A stretch of 64,000 bases of DNA from Shewanella algae. Lineage in GTDB: Bacteria > Pseudomonadota > Gammaproteobacteria > Enterobacterales > Shewanellaceae. Each line of letters opens with the position of its first letter. The first letter of the stretch is position 1. The notes beneath the pieces are model-generated. The model searched no databases, was not told the DNA's origin, and saw only the letters and a list, made by a program, of their open reading frames with translations. The stretch spans positions 3,005,001 through 3,069,000 of the forward strand of contig NZ_CP068230.1 of the NCBI RefSeq assembly GCF_009183365.2. Reading direction: 5' to 3'. A program made the position numbers and the translations under genes. Positions 26,933-35,891 of the stretch are shown here, in pieces.

Positions 26933-27841
26933 TTGTGTGTCAGACGTTTCCATACCGGGAAGATATCAAGAAGAGCCCCTGTTTGGCAGTGGCTGTTGGC
27001 TTGCCTATTTCAGGCTTGTCTGTTGCTGCCCACGCAAGTGCAGGCCGCCACTGAGACGCCCGAGTCTCGCGACTCAAGGCCCCTTATCCTGGTGGGCGGT
27101 TATGATTTTCCGCCCTATATCCGGCTGCACAATCAGCATCCACCCTCGGGCTTGAGTATCATGCTGCTCGATGCGATTGCCGCCAGACACCCCGAATATC
27201 GATTTCTGTTTGTTCCCACCAGCATACACAACAGATACGCCGCCTTCAGTCGTGGCCGTTTCCAGATGATGTTGTTTGAAAACCCACAGTGGGGCTGGAG
27301 CAAACTCAACCCACAGCCACACTTCATCCCACTGCCATTTGAAGACAGTGAGATCTATATCGCCAAGGCAGAGAAAAATCGCGACGAGCAGTTTTTTAAC
27401 CAATTGAACAACAAACAGATGTTACTGGTGGAAGGTTATCATTACCCCGGACTCTGGCAGGAGCTCGGAGGCCCACCTAAAAGAGTGCGTTATGTCAGCA
27501 GTAATCATGAGGTATTGCAGGGGATCCTCAAAGGGCGGGCAGATATCGCCCCCCTGACCCGTTCCATGCTGGAGCGCTACCTGGCCAAGTATCCCAATAA
27601 ACGCCGGCAATTGATGATATCCGACCTCAGGGTGCAGCATTATGACCACCATATTCTGCTCGCGGACGATGCCGCCATCAAAGAGACCAAACTGATAGCC
27701 ACTCTGGAAGCGTTACGAGCCGAAGGCGTGCTGCAAAAGTTGTCACGTCAGTTCAGCCTGCCCTTGCGAGCGCCGTCCATGGCGCCAAAGCCGCTGACAG
27801 AGGCGAAAGAACCCTCTGTCAGTCCCGTTGCAAGGCAATAA
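26933..27841 (+). CDS. Periplasmic substrate-binding protein, amino-acid type (SBP_bac_3-like)
   Basis: A 302-residue exported protein with a signal peptide (hydrophobic core WQWLLACLFQACLLLP, cleavage near VQAA) and an SBP_bac_3-like fold opening with GGYDFPPYIRLHN. No ABC transporter genes adjoin, so it may act as a sensor or orphan binder. The start appears to be a TTG at 26933, placed 6 nt after a strong GGAGG; no ATG is available before the signal peptide. Its 3' end overlaps the converging MacB-like gene by 23 bp. Confidence 0.7.
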   Translation: MCVRRFHTGKISRRAPVWQWLLACLFQACLLLPTQVQAATETPESRDSRPLILVGGYDFPPYIRLHNQHPPSGLSIMLLDAIAARHPEYRFLFVPTSIHNRYAAFSRGRFQMMLFENPQWGWSKLNPQPHFIPLPFEDSEIYIAKAEKNRDEQFFNQLNNKQMLLVEGYHYPGLWQELGGPPKRVRYVSSNHEVLQGILKGRADIAPLTRSMLERYLAKYPNKRRQLMISDLRVQHYDHHILLADDAAIKETKLIATLEALRAEGVLQKLSRQFSLPLRAPSMAPKPLTEAKEPSVSPVARQ

Positions 27842-29066
27842 TGGGATCCAGTTTGGCCGCCTTCTGCGCCGGATAGAGGCCAAAGCCGACCCCAATACTC
27901 ATACAAACCCCGAGCGCCAGCAGTATCGCAAAGGGAGACCAAGCCACAGGCCAACCGGCCGCAGTTGATATAAGCAGCGCCAGTCCCAGCCCTACGACTA
28001 TGCCAAACAGACCGCCGGTAGCCGAAATGGCGATACTTTCAATCAAAAACTGCCGGGCGATATCCTTGCGCCTGGCTCCCAGCGCCCGCAGCAAACCTAT
28101 CTCGGCGGTGCGCTCCAAAATGGTGGCCAGCATAATGTTCATAATGCCAATTCCGCCCACCAGAAGCGAGATCCCGGCGACACAGGCCATGACGATATTG
28201 AAGATCTGTTGGGTCTTCTGATGTTGGGCCAGAAGGTCGGCCGGCACCACTATGTCATAGTCCTTCTCACCGCCATGACGGCGCTGCAACAGATGATTCA
28301 GGCTCTTGGCCGCCAGCGAAGGCTCAACCTCTTCCCTGAGCGACAGCTTGATCATGTCCAGCTCATCTTCAAGCGCCTTGAACTGCATCTTTTTCAGGGC
28401 GCTCGACAGTGGAATAAACACCTGATTGCGCTCGCCCCCAAGCTTGACGCCCTGGATTTTGGACTTACCGCGATTGGCATCGGCCAAGATACCCACCACG
28501 GTAAACCATTGATGGTTAATCTTGATGTTCTTGCCAAGGGCATCGCCCTTGGGAAACAGGCTGCGGGCCGCCTCTGGCCCCAACACGGCGACCTGGCGAA
28601 AGTAAACTTGATCCTGCTCGGTAAAAATCTGCCCTTCACTGAGCTTGAGCGATGTCAGCCCAAAATAGCTGGGAGTCACTCCCATCACACTGGCATCGCT
28701 GCGCCCTTCGGCGGAAAACAGGCTGAAGGCCTTTACTTCCTTGGCGGCGCCCCAATCCTGGATAAAAGGCAAGGTGTCTCTGGCACTGTCGATATCACGC
28801 AGGCTCAGGCCGACACTGTGTTCACGAATCGATTTCAGCGCCTCGCCGTCATTGCTGCGGCTGTTGACCACCAGATTGCGAACCCCCATGGATTCAATCA
28901 TCTTCAAAGCTTCACGCTCGGCACCCTCACCGACGCTGAGCATGGCTATAACGGCGCCGACACCGAATATCATCCCCAGCAACGTCAAGGCGGTACGCAG
29001 CTTATGGTGGCGCATCTCATCGAACGCCTGGGCAAATCCTTGCCATAGCCCTATCACCGGACTCAT
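27819..29066 (-). CDS. MacB-type ABC exporter permease
   Basis: A 415-residue FtsX/MacB-type permease: N-terminal membrane helix (LRTALTLLGMIFGVGAVIAML), a large periplasmic MacB_PCD domain (about residues 45-270), and three C-terminal helices. The motif GIGIMNIMLATILERTAEIGLLRALGA is the FtsX coupling stretch. It lacks the fused ATPase of E. coli MacB; the separate ATPase is the first gene of this operon. Its start overlaps the upstream adaptor gene (ATGA). Exported substrate unknown. Confidence 0.85.
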   Translation of the reverse strand: MSPVIGLWQGFAQAFDEMRHHKLRTALTLLGMIFGVGAVIAMLSVGEGAEREALKMIESMGVRNLVVNSRSNDGEALKSIREHSVGLSLRDIDSARDTLPFIQDWGAAKEVKAFSLFSAEGRSDASVMGVTPSYFGLTSLKLSEGQIFTEQDQVYFRQVAVLGPEAARSLFPKGDALGKNIKINHQWFTVVGILADANRGKSKIQGVKLGGERNQVFIPLSSALKKMQFKALEDELDMIKLSLREEVEPSLAAKSLNHLLQRRHGGEKDYDIVVPADLLAQHQKTQQIFNIVMACVAGISLLVGGIGIMNIMLATILERTAEIGLLRALGARRKDIARQFLIESIAISATGGLFGIVVGLGLALLISTAAGWPVAWSPFAILLALGVCMSIGVGFGLYPAQKAAKLDPIIALQRD

Positions 29067-30283
29067 AGCTGACTCCTCTTGGGTGGGGTTGTCAGGGCTA
29101 TTACATCACCGGGATTTAGCCCGGCGGTAATTTCGGTGCGGTTAAGGGACCTGTGCCCCGGAGTCACATCCCGGCGCACAAACCCGCCGCCCTGCTTAAG
29201 AAACACCCAGTAGCGCCCATCTTTTTGAAACAGGGCTTGATTGGGTACAGTCAATACATCATTGAGATCCAGCACCTGTACCTTGGCGTTCACTTGTCTT
29301 CCCGGCTGCATAATGGCCGGCAAAGTTTGATCCAGGCTGATGGTGAACTGGAAATAGTTTACCGGGCTATCTCTGTCTTTGGGCTTGGCCAGCGCATCGA
29401 CCTGGGTCACTGTGCCGCTAAAAGGCCTCTCAGGATAGGCATCCAGAGTCACGGTGGCCTGCTTGCCGATGGCGAGCCCCACAGCTTCCGATTCAAGCAC
29501 ATAGACCCTTGCCTGCATCACGGAAGTATCCGGCAATATACCTATGGGGAATCCGGACCAGATCATGTCACCCACCACAGGAAAGGCGCCATCCCAGCCA
29601 GCCTGATAGACAAACAGCCCATCGTGCGGCGCGATGATCTCCATCTGTGATAGATTGCCCTGATACCTGTCCATCTTGGCCTGATGGCCTTTCTGTTTCA
29701 GCTTGATAAGCGCCTGCTCGGCATCGGCCTGCGCCTGGTGCTGAGTGCCGCCCCACTGAAAATAATCCAGCTTGGCATCCAGATATTCCTTGTTGCGCAT
29801 CTGATCTATGATGTCGATTTTGGTGTAGACCCGCTCATCTTCACTGAAAAAGCGCTCGGCCAACTCCCGCTCATTACCTGTAACCTTGCTTCCCAGAGTC
29901 AAACTCTGGCTCAAGGTGAGATCTTTCTCTGTCTGGATCTGTGCATCCTGAGCCAGGCGCTCAAAGTCGAAGGCTTCCATCTGCAAGCGAAACGACTCAC
30001 GGGTATCATCGAGCCTGGCCACCACATCCCCGGCCTTAACCTGGGTAAAGTTGTTCTGGATCCAGGCCAGGGACTGAGGCCCACGTAACCCCGTGGGCAC
30101 CACAACGGGAGTGGACTGCGCCGCTTCCAGCTCACCGCTGGCGGGGATATTGACCTGAAACTCGCCGCGGCTGACTGTCATGGTGAGCACGCCATCGTTG
30201 CCGCTTGGTTGGCAGCCACTCAAGGCCAAAGCTATTAAGGCCTGCGTTATCAAGGCACAAGCGATTAGCGAATGATTCTTCAT
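29063..30283 (-). CDS. HlyD/MacA-family periplasmic adaptor lipoprotein (third of three)
   Basis: A 406-residue membrane-fusion protein. A lipobox LALSGC puts the acylated cysteine at residue 24. Features are the early barrel-sandwich half (EFQVNIPASGELEAAQSTP), a helical hairpin around residues 95-215, and a beta-barrel with the closing GLNPGDVIALT. It overlaps both neighbours by about 4 nt, so all operon members are coupled. The adaptor should bridge the MacB-type permease to an outer-membrane TolC-like channel, which is not encoded nearby. Confidence 0.82.
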   Translation of the reverse strand: MKNHSLIACALITQALIALALSGCQPSGNDGVLTMTVSRGEFQVNIPASGELEAAQSTPVVVPTGLRGPQSLAWIQNNFTQVKAGDVVARLDDTRESFRLQMEAFDFERLAQDAQIQTEKDLTLSQSLTLGSKVTGNERELAERFFSEDERVYTKIDIIDQMRNKEYLDAKLDYFQWGGTQHQAQADAEQALIKLKQKGHQAKMDRYQGNLSQMEIIAPHDGLFVYQAGWDGAFPVVGDMIWSGFPIGILPDTSVMQARVYVLESEAVGLAIGKQATVTLDAYPERPFSGTVTQVDALAKPKDRDSPVNYFQFTISLDQTLPAIMQPGRQVNAKVQVLDLNDVLTVPNQALFQKDGRYWVFLKQGGGFVRRDVTPGHRSLNRTEITAGLNPGDVIALTTPPKRSQL

Positions 30284-31443
30284 GGCAGCAATACCTCATC
30301 GCCCACCTGCAAACCGGAGAGTATTTCAACCTGATCGCCACCCATGGCACCAACCCGCACCGACTGTTTGCGAGCCCCCAAGAGCCCGTCCAGCAGCACA
30401 TAAGGATGACCGGCCTCGTAATGCACCGCATCCTGAGCCACCAGAGTACGCTGGCTGTCATCGGCAATTTCTATGCTGATCTTGGCGGTCATTCCCGGAC
30501 GCATCAGCTCGGTATCCGGCTCGTCTATGCTGGCAACCGCATCGAACACCACCAGAGGAACCTCCTGGCTTTTGTTACGAAAAACCGCGCCCAACTCTTT
30601 GATTTTTCCTGTAAATACTTTATCAGGATTGGCATCCAGACGGATCTTGAGTTGCTGGCCCAGTTTAACTCTGCGGGCTTCTACTTCAGGGATCGCCATA
30701 TTGACCTGCATGCTGTCGAGATCCGGGATAGACAACACCACATCACCGGCAAACACAGATTGGCCCTCCTTGAGCTTGTTGCCCTGAGGATCGTTGCCAT
30801 AAACCACCATACCGGCACGGGGCGCCACCAATGTCATCGAGGCGATCCCCTTTTTCAGCGCCGCCACTTCGGCAGCGAACTTCTGCCTGTCTCCGTCGAG
30901 CATGGCTTCCCGTTGCCGGGCGCTCTCGGCCTCAAGTACCAGTTGCTGCTGCACCAGAGCCACCTTGTCACGGGCAATCACCGCGTCACGTTGGTACTTT
31001 TCTTTATCCAGCGCCGCAACTGTGTCATCAGAGAGTGCAAACTTACGCTCGGCCTTGTCCAACTCCATTTTGGCCTCCGCCAGTTGCAACTTGAGCTCTT
31101 CCATCTTCTTGGCATTACGCAGCTTGGAGGTCTGCAAGTCCTGCACCGTTGCCTCAAGCTCGGCCGATTTGACCGACAACCTTTGGGTCAGTTCCGAGGT
31201 ATCCAACTGAGCCACCATCTCGCCGCTTTCCACCTCGCTGCCTTCGGGCGCCAGTTGCTTGACCTGGTATTGCCAGATGCGCCGCATCACAGGCGGCATT
31301 AAAGACACGGTATCGGCCGCCACCAGCTCGCCGGTGACTTCTATTTTTTGACTCAAGGGCCCCTGCACCACCTGAGTGCTCACCCCATCACTGCAGGCGC
31401 TCAGCGCAAGCAGTGCCAACCAGGCCAAACTAAAACGCTTCAT
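30280..31443 (-). CDS. HlyD/MacA-family periplasmic adaptor lipoprotein (second of three)
   Basis: A 387-residue membrane-fusion protein beginning at ATG 31443, with lipobox LALSAC (Cys17). The barrel-sandwich stretch PLSQKIEVTGELVAADTVSLMPP and a long alpha-helical hairpin rich in Glu/Lys (about residues 85-180) are followed by VAPRAGMVVYGND. It starts 14 nt inside the upstream adaptor gene. The longer open frame upstream is not needed, since the signal peptide begins at this ATG. Confidence 0.8.
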   Translation of the reverse strand: MKRFSLAWLALLALSACSDGVSTQVVQGPLSQKIEVTGELVAADTVSLMPPVMRRIWQYQVKQLAPEGSEVESGEMVAQLDTSELTQRLSVKSAELEATVQDLQTSKLRNAKKMEELKLQLAEAKMELDKAERKFALSDDTVAALDKEKYQRDAVIARDKVALVQQQLVLEAESARQREAMLDGDRQKFAAEVAALKKGIASMTLVAPRAGMVVYGNDPQGNKLKEGQSVFAGDVVLSIPDLDSMQVNMAIPEVEARRVKLGQQLKIRLDANPDKVFTGKIKELGAVFRNKSQEVPLVVFDAVASIDEPDTELMRPGMTAKISIEIADDSQRTLVAQDAVHYEAGHPYVLLDGLLGARKQSVRVGAMGGDQVEILSGLQVGDEVLLP

Positions 31444-32503
31444 GTTTGCCTCCGGTTTCCACCAGCACACTCATGCCGGGGATCATGGCGATATCCTCAG
31501 GCGCCTTGAAACGGATCCCGACTTCGAACCAGTTACTGCGGCCCCAGGCAGGTAAATTGATGGCCTGGCGACCGATACTGGCTATTTGTCCGGGAAAGGC
31601 GCGCTCAATTTCCGCATCCAAACTCATGGTGACGGCTTGCCCGGGTTTCAGGCGATCCACGTCCACCTCATTGACCCAGGCGATCACCTCCAGATCTTCC
31701 ATGGCTGGCACAGTGGCAATTTGTCGCCCCACTTGCACCGTATCCCCCACCTCGAATTTTTTGTTGCTCCAAGGGTCCCGTCCAAGCAGCAAGGGGCCGG
31801 CGATTTCGGCTTTCAGCTCCAGGCTGTCCAAGTCCTTGAAGGCCTGGGCCAGCTCGAGCGCCGCCTTTTCCTTGTCAATCTTCAGCTGTGCCAGAGTCGC
31901 CTTCTCGGTATCCAGAGCTTCGGCCAGTGCTTGCTTGGCCTTGGTCACCTCGGCGTTTATCTGCAACAGCTTGAACTGATTGTCGGCGTACTCCTTGGCA
32001 GCAATAAAATCCGCCGGCACGGCCGCTACCAGTTGCGCCTTTTCCTGCTCCAGTAACTGCTTTTTCAGCTCAAATCTGGCTTGCAATACCTTGGACTTGA
32101 GCTCTATGGACTGGCTCTGCTCCTGCGCCGATACCCTGAGCATGCTGGCTTCCAACTGTTCTATCTGATTGGCTACCTGACTCTTGTCAAACACCACCAC
32201 CACTTGCCCGGGGGACACCAAAGAGCCCTCGGGTAACATCCACTGAATTTGATAGCGCCAGGCATCTCCGGCCTTGGGGACGCTGAAAGTCTGCGACTTG
32301 GCGGAACTGACTTTACCTGTCAGTAGCAGCTGCGCTGCGGGCTGCGACTTGGCGTCCGTCACCTTGCCCCCTGGCGCCCCGAATGAAGAAGAGGGCGAGC
32401 TGGCAGCAGCCGTTGCCGGTATAGCAATTTCTGAAACAGCCAAGCTTGAAAAAGTCAGGCCCGAGACCGCCAGGCTCAAAAGTAAAAGAGAATCAGGCCG
32501 CAT
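31430..32503 (-). CDS. HlyD-family periplasmic adaptor (first of three)
   Basis: A 357-residue membrane-fusion protein. The ATG at 32503 is preceded by AGGAGGGCAG and overlaps the ATPase stop by 11 nt. An N-terminal hydrophobic segment (LLLLSLAVSGLTFSSLAVS) has no lipobox cysteine, unlike the two following adaptors, so it is a cleaved signal or an anchor. A long coiled hairpin (about residues 95-230) is followed by GRDPWSNKKFEVGDTVQVG and a beta-barrel. It belongs to the same export system. Confidence 0.78.
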   Translation of the reverse strand: MRPDSLLLLSLAVSGLTFSSLAVSEIAIPATAAASSPSSSFGAPGGKVTDAKSQPAAQLLLTGKVSSAKSQTFSVPKAGDAWRYQIQWMLPEGSLVSPGQVVVVFDKSQVANQIEQLEASMLRVSAQEQSQSIELKSKVLQARFELKKQLLEQEKAQLVAAVPADFIAAKEYADNQFKLLQINAEVTKAKQALAEALDTEKATLAQLKIDKEKAALELAQAFKDLDSLELKAEIAGPLLLGRDPWSNKKFEVGDTVQVGRQIATVPAMEDLEVIAWVNEVDVDRLKPGQAVTMSLDAEIERAFPGQIASIGRQAINLPAWGRSNWFEVGIRFKAPEDIAMIPGMSVLVETGGKHEAF

Positions 32504-33173
32504 CTGCCCTCCTGTCACTCTGCAGGCAACCATCACGCATGCGGATAACCCGCTGGGCGTAAGCGGCCACTTCCTCTTCGTGGGTCACCAGAATAATGGT
32601 TTGCCCTGCGGCATGCAGCTCGGTAAACAGCGCCATGATCTCAAGTGAAGTCTTGCTGTCCAGCGCCCCTGTGGGCTCATCGGCCAGCAAAATGGCCGGG
32701 CGATTGACCAGGGAGCGGGCTATCGCCACCCGCTGACGCTGACCGCCCGAGAGTTGGTTGGGCCTGTGATCCAGTCGCTCTCCCAGCCCGACACGCCTCA
32801 GTAACTCTATAGCGTGGGTTTCATCGCCCTGCCCTTCTGGACTGTATCTCAACGGCAGCATTACATTTTGCAGCGCCGTGAGTCTCGGCAAGAGGTGAAA
32901 ACTCTGGAACACGAAACCTATCTGGCGGTTACGCACCGCAGACAAGGCATCATCATCCAGTTGTCCCACCTCTTCGCCATTGAGCAGGTAACTGCCGCTG
33001 CTGGGTTTATCCAGGCAGCCTATGATATTCATCAGCGTCGACTTGCCTGAACCCGATGGCCCCATGATGGCCACAAATTCATTGGCTTGAATGTCGAAAC
33101 TGACTTCATCAAGCGCACGCACACAAGCGTCGCCCATCTGATAGGTTTTGCAAAGTTGTTGAAGCTTTATCAT
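32493..33173 (-). CDS. MacB/LolD-type ABC exporter ATP-binding protein
   Basis: A 226-residue ABC ATPase with Walker A GPSGSGKST (residues 38-46), signature LSGGQRQR, Walker B ILLADEP followed by TGALDSKTS, and switch His in VTHEEE. The ATG at 33173 is preceded by AAGAGC. It is the first gene of the five-gene operon ATPase-adaptor-adaptor-adaptor-permease. The closest families are MacB and LolD ATPases, which drive mechanotransmission rather than direct membrane transit. Confidence 0.88.
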   Translation of the reverse strand: MIKLQQLCKTYQMGDACVRALDEVSFDIQANEFVAIMGPSGSGKSTLMNIIGCLDKPSSGSYLLNGEEVGQLDDDALSAVRNRQIGFVFQSFHLLPRLTALQNVMLPLRYSPEGQGDETHAIELLRRVGLGERLDHRPNQLSGGQRQRVAIARSLVNRPAILLADEPTGALDSKTSLEIMALFTELHAAGQTIILVTHEEEVAAYAQRVIRMRDGCLQSDRRADAA

Positions 33174-33444
33174 TGCTCTTGGTGGGTATTGCGACCGGCG
33201 CTCAACCACTCCTTGTTATTGTCTGCAGCTTTGAACCTTGGATAAAGGCGCAAGTTCCCTATTTAATGCCAAATTCCAACGCCGGGCCGCAAGCTAATTG
33301 TAAGCTGACATTTCAGCGCCCGAGAACCAATGCTGTGATGCCTCAAACAGCTTGAGGCCGATGCAACGCCTCTTGGTGTAATTCGGGCCGGGCTCATGAA
33401 TTCTTGCCTTGGAATCGGGCTTAGGGCCTGACTTATGGGCTGAC

Positions 33445-33852
33445 TTATGGCATAGCCCCTATCCAGGCAAACAGGGCCGCGAGGCCGTAAAGCAGCGGCG
33501 GCAACAGGCTCTGGCCACTTTTTTGCCCGCCAAGCAGTCTGGCATAGAGATGCCAGACCATCAAGAGAAGTAGGTTGAGAACAATAAAGAGTATTAAACC
33601 AAACACATAAGTTGCCGGCATCAGCTCAAACGCGCAGGCTATCAAGGCCAGAGCAGCAGTAAGCAAGAAGGGCGCAAAACTGAGATCCGCAAAGCAGTCT
33701 TGCTGTTCACGCCCGCTGACACGGCCATGGTTTTCCTGCGTCCAAGCTGCCCCTTGCCGGCGTTCGCGGGCTTTGGAACGGATCCTGGGCCAGAACTCAA
33801 TCACCAGCGCGAACAAGATGATACAAGCAGCCAATAACAGACTCAAAAGCAT
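33445..33852 (-). CDS. Small polytopic membrane protein, unrecognised
   Basis: A 135-residue protein with an N-terminal helix (LLSLLLAACIILFALVIEF), a charged cytoplasmic-type stretch (IRSKARERRQGAAWTQENHGR), and three further hydrophobic segments. No known domain is apparent. A separate gene, it starts 52 bp after the stop of the exported protein read in the same direction. Confidence 0.55.
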   Translation of the reverse strand: MLLSLLLAACIILFALVIEFWPRIRSKARERRQGAAWTQENHGRVSGREQQDCFADLSFAPFLLTAALALIACAFELMPATYVFGLILFIVLNLLLLMVWHLYARLLGGQKSGQSLLPPLLYGLAALFAWIGAMP

Positions 33853-33904
33853 AGTGCCTCCCTCCCATGGACAAAGAGACAGGCTGCGGCTGCATTTTAT
33901 TGCA

Positions 33905-34309
33905 TCACATGTTGGCCATTATCCAGTAGTCAAGGCGCTTTTGCGGCTCGGCCAAGATGGTTTTGCAGCTGTCTTTGTATTGGCTCATCAAACCACCCAA
34001 ACTCTTGCTGTTACCCATGGTTTCCAGCATTTCGGCACGGGCCGCAGCCACGCCCTTCTCGGCATCCTGTGCCGAACTGTACTGGGCGGCCAAAGCCTCG
34101 GCATCCTTGGCAGATTGTTTCAGTCTATCTCCAACGGCGGCCATCTGCGGTGCATTCATTGCTGCTATGGCTTCAGAACTTATCTGATAATAGGCGGCGC
34201 ATTGCTGCAACTCGGCGCTAAAGGCCTCCTCGGCAGAACCGGCGAGTGCTGTGGCACTGGAAAACAAGCCGATGGCGGCAAAGACAGACAAAGCAGTTTT
34301 ATGGGGCAT
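33905..34309 (-). CDS. Small exported alpha-helical protein, unrecognised
   Basis: A 134-residue protein with a signal peptide (cleavage after ALA, about residue 23) and a helical, alanine-rich mature part. It holds two cysteines (QQCAAYYQ and DSCKTIL) that could form a disulfide in the periplasm. No family is recognised. An AGGATCACC-type ribosome-binding site precedes the ATG. It lies upstream of the small membrane protein gene in the same direction. Confidence 0.6.
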   Translation of the reverse strand: MPHKTALSVFAAIGLFSSATALAGSAEEAFSAELQQCAAYYQISSEAIAAMNAPQMAAVGDRLKQSAKDAEALAAQYSSAQDAEKGVAAARAEMLETMGNSKSLGGLMSQYKDSCKTILAEPQKRLDYWIMANM

Positions 34310-34364
34310 CTTGGTGATCCTCTTGATATCAATGAAGGCAAGCTACTTTAGTGCCTGATGAATT

Positions 34365-34820
34365 TCAAGGTTTTAGGGTCAGACTGTAGTGGAAAAATTC
34401 ATTGTCCCGGACAAAACCAATGGACTCATAGAGCGCTTGAGCCCTGACATTATTACGCTGGGTTTCGAGGATCAATTCATCAATGCCCTGTGCTTTGGCG
34501 TAACTCAGCGTGGCATCGAGCAGCGCACGACCTATGCCGACACACCTGGCATGCTGAGTGACATAAATATCATTGAGGATAAGCAGCGGCGCCGCCTGCA
34601 GCGAAGAAAAGCCGGGATAGAGCTGCACAAACCCCAAGGCTTGGTTTTGCTCATCCGGCAGATAAAAAATCACGGATTCATCCCGCTTAAGCCTTTGGCT
34701 GATAAAGCTTAACGCCAGTTCGGGCTCGCTGGGATATCCATAAAACCGGCGATACTCATCAAACAGCGGTGAGATAATCTCGGCATCCTGTGACTGTGCC
34801 CGAATAACTTGCTTTAGCAT
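34365..34820 (-). CDS. GNAT-family N-acetyltransferase
   Basis: A 151-residue GCN5-related acetyltransferase. The acetyl-CoA loop is ARCVGIGRALLDATLSYA (Q/R-x-x-G-x-G/A type) near residues 90-110, preceded by LLILNDIYV and followed by LILETQRNNVRAQALYESIGF. It is a stand-alone acetyltransferase whose substrate cannot be told. Confidence 0.85.
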   Translation of the reverse strand: MLKQVIRAQSQDAEIISPLFDEYRRFYGYPSEPELALSFISQRLKRDESVIFYLPDEQNQALGFVQLYPGFSSLQAAPLLILNDIYVTQHARCVGIGRALLDATLSYAKAQGIDELILETQRNNVRAQALYESIGFVRDNEFFHYSLTLKP

Positions 34821-34862
34821 GAATGATTTCCCTTCAATTCTATTGTCCTAAGTGGCGCTCAC

Positions 34863-35477
34863 TCACTGTGCGAGTTCGGCATTGTACTGATCACTGTAAA
34901 ATGCCAGCCTGTCCTTGAGGCCTTGTTTCACCTCGGGCCATTCGCTGTCAATGATGGAGTAAACCACTGTATCCCTGACACTGCCGTCCTTGAGCAGTCT
35001 GTGATTGCGTAAGATGCCATCTTGCTTGGCTCCCAGACGGGTGATGGCTTCCCGCGAAGCCTGGTTGTGAAAATGGGTTCTGAACTCCACCGCCATCACA
35101 TCCAGGGTCTCGAAGGCGTACTCCAGCAACAACAGCTTGGTTTCGGTATTGATGGCGCTGCGCTGCACGCTCTTGGCATACCAGGTATACCCTATCTCCA
35201 GCCGGCGGTTGGCCTGATCCCAGTTGCAAATGCGGGTACAACCGACAATTGCACCGCTGCTTCGGCTACGTACCGCAAAGGCCAAGGCTTCACCGCGCTG
35301 CTCACTATCCAAAGCCTGCTGGATATACTCCTTCATCTCATCCGGATGCGGCACGCTGGTGTACCACAAGCGCCACAACTCACCATCGGCGACCGCCAGC
35401 GACAACGCCGGCAGATGATCCTGACTCAAAGGTTCGAGGATCACATGTTCTCCGGTCAAGCATGCTTCCAGTCCCAT
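34863..35477 (-). CDS. GNAT-family N-acetyltransferase (RimJ/RimL-like)
   Basis: A 204-residue acetyltransferase of the RimJ/RimL type: LEPLSQDHLPAL near the N-terminus, EIGYTWYAKSVQRSAINTETKLLLLEYAF in the acetyl-CoA region, and HNQASREAITRLGAKQDGILRNH downstream. ATG 35477 is preceded by GGGAGGC. Members with this HxxN...RLGAxxEG pattern acetylate protein N-termini or small molecules. It lies 42 bp upstream of the other GNAT gene in the same direction. Confidence 0.85.
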   Translation of the reverse strand: MGLEACLTGEHVILEPLSQDHLPALSLAVADGELWRLWYTSVPHPDEMKEYIQQALDSEQRGEALAFAVRSRSSGAIVGCTRICNWDQANRRLEIGYTWYAKSVQRSAINTETKLLLLEYAFETLDVMAVEFRTHFHNQASREAITRLGAKQDGILRNHRLLKDGSVRDTVVYSIIDSEWPEVKQGLKDRLAFYSDQYNAELAQ

Positions 35478-35891
35478 GATTTGCCTCCCTAATAATGCAA
35501 GATGATGATTTAACACTTGTTTGATTACCAGACTAACATGAATAAATCATTAAACCAGAGAAAATGTTAACAAACGGTTTCTGCAGCAAGCCAGCTGAAC
35601 TCTGTCAATCTGACGGGAAAACCCGGCCTTTTGGCCCGCTGAATATCAGCCAGGGCTGCAGTCAATAAGTGCAACGCGCATGGTTGAACGGACTGAGGCA
35701 TCAACCGTTGAGCAGCACGCATCTGCTACCTATATAGATTGAATTGAGGCAACCTGAGGTGGTGCTCCTGAAGAACCTTCTGATCACATAGACGGAGTCG
35801 CACTTCCAAGTTGAATTCGTGCTTCCCTTGAATCACTATAGAGAGACGGTAATAGAGTCATGACAGTTGAATAATTGCAGTCGAAGGCAGA
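35478..35891. other. Intergenic region upstream of the immunity-like gene
   Basis: A 414-bp stretch without a convincing gene. It holds the promoter of the leftward GNAT gene and presumably that of the AT-rich gene to the right. I looked for the C-terminal end of a polymorphic toxin, which commonly precedes such immunity genes, and found no clean frame. Confidence 0.5.

Noticed and set aside
30205..31302. 365-codon open frame antisense to two adaptor genes
   Set aside because: A shadow of the overlapping adaptor genes, which have lipoboxes, ribosome-binding sites and family motifs; the antisense peptide is His-rich and featureless.
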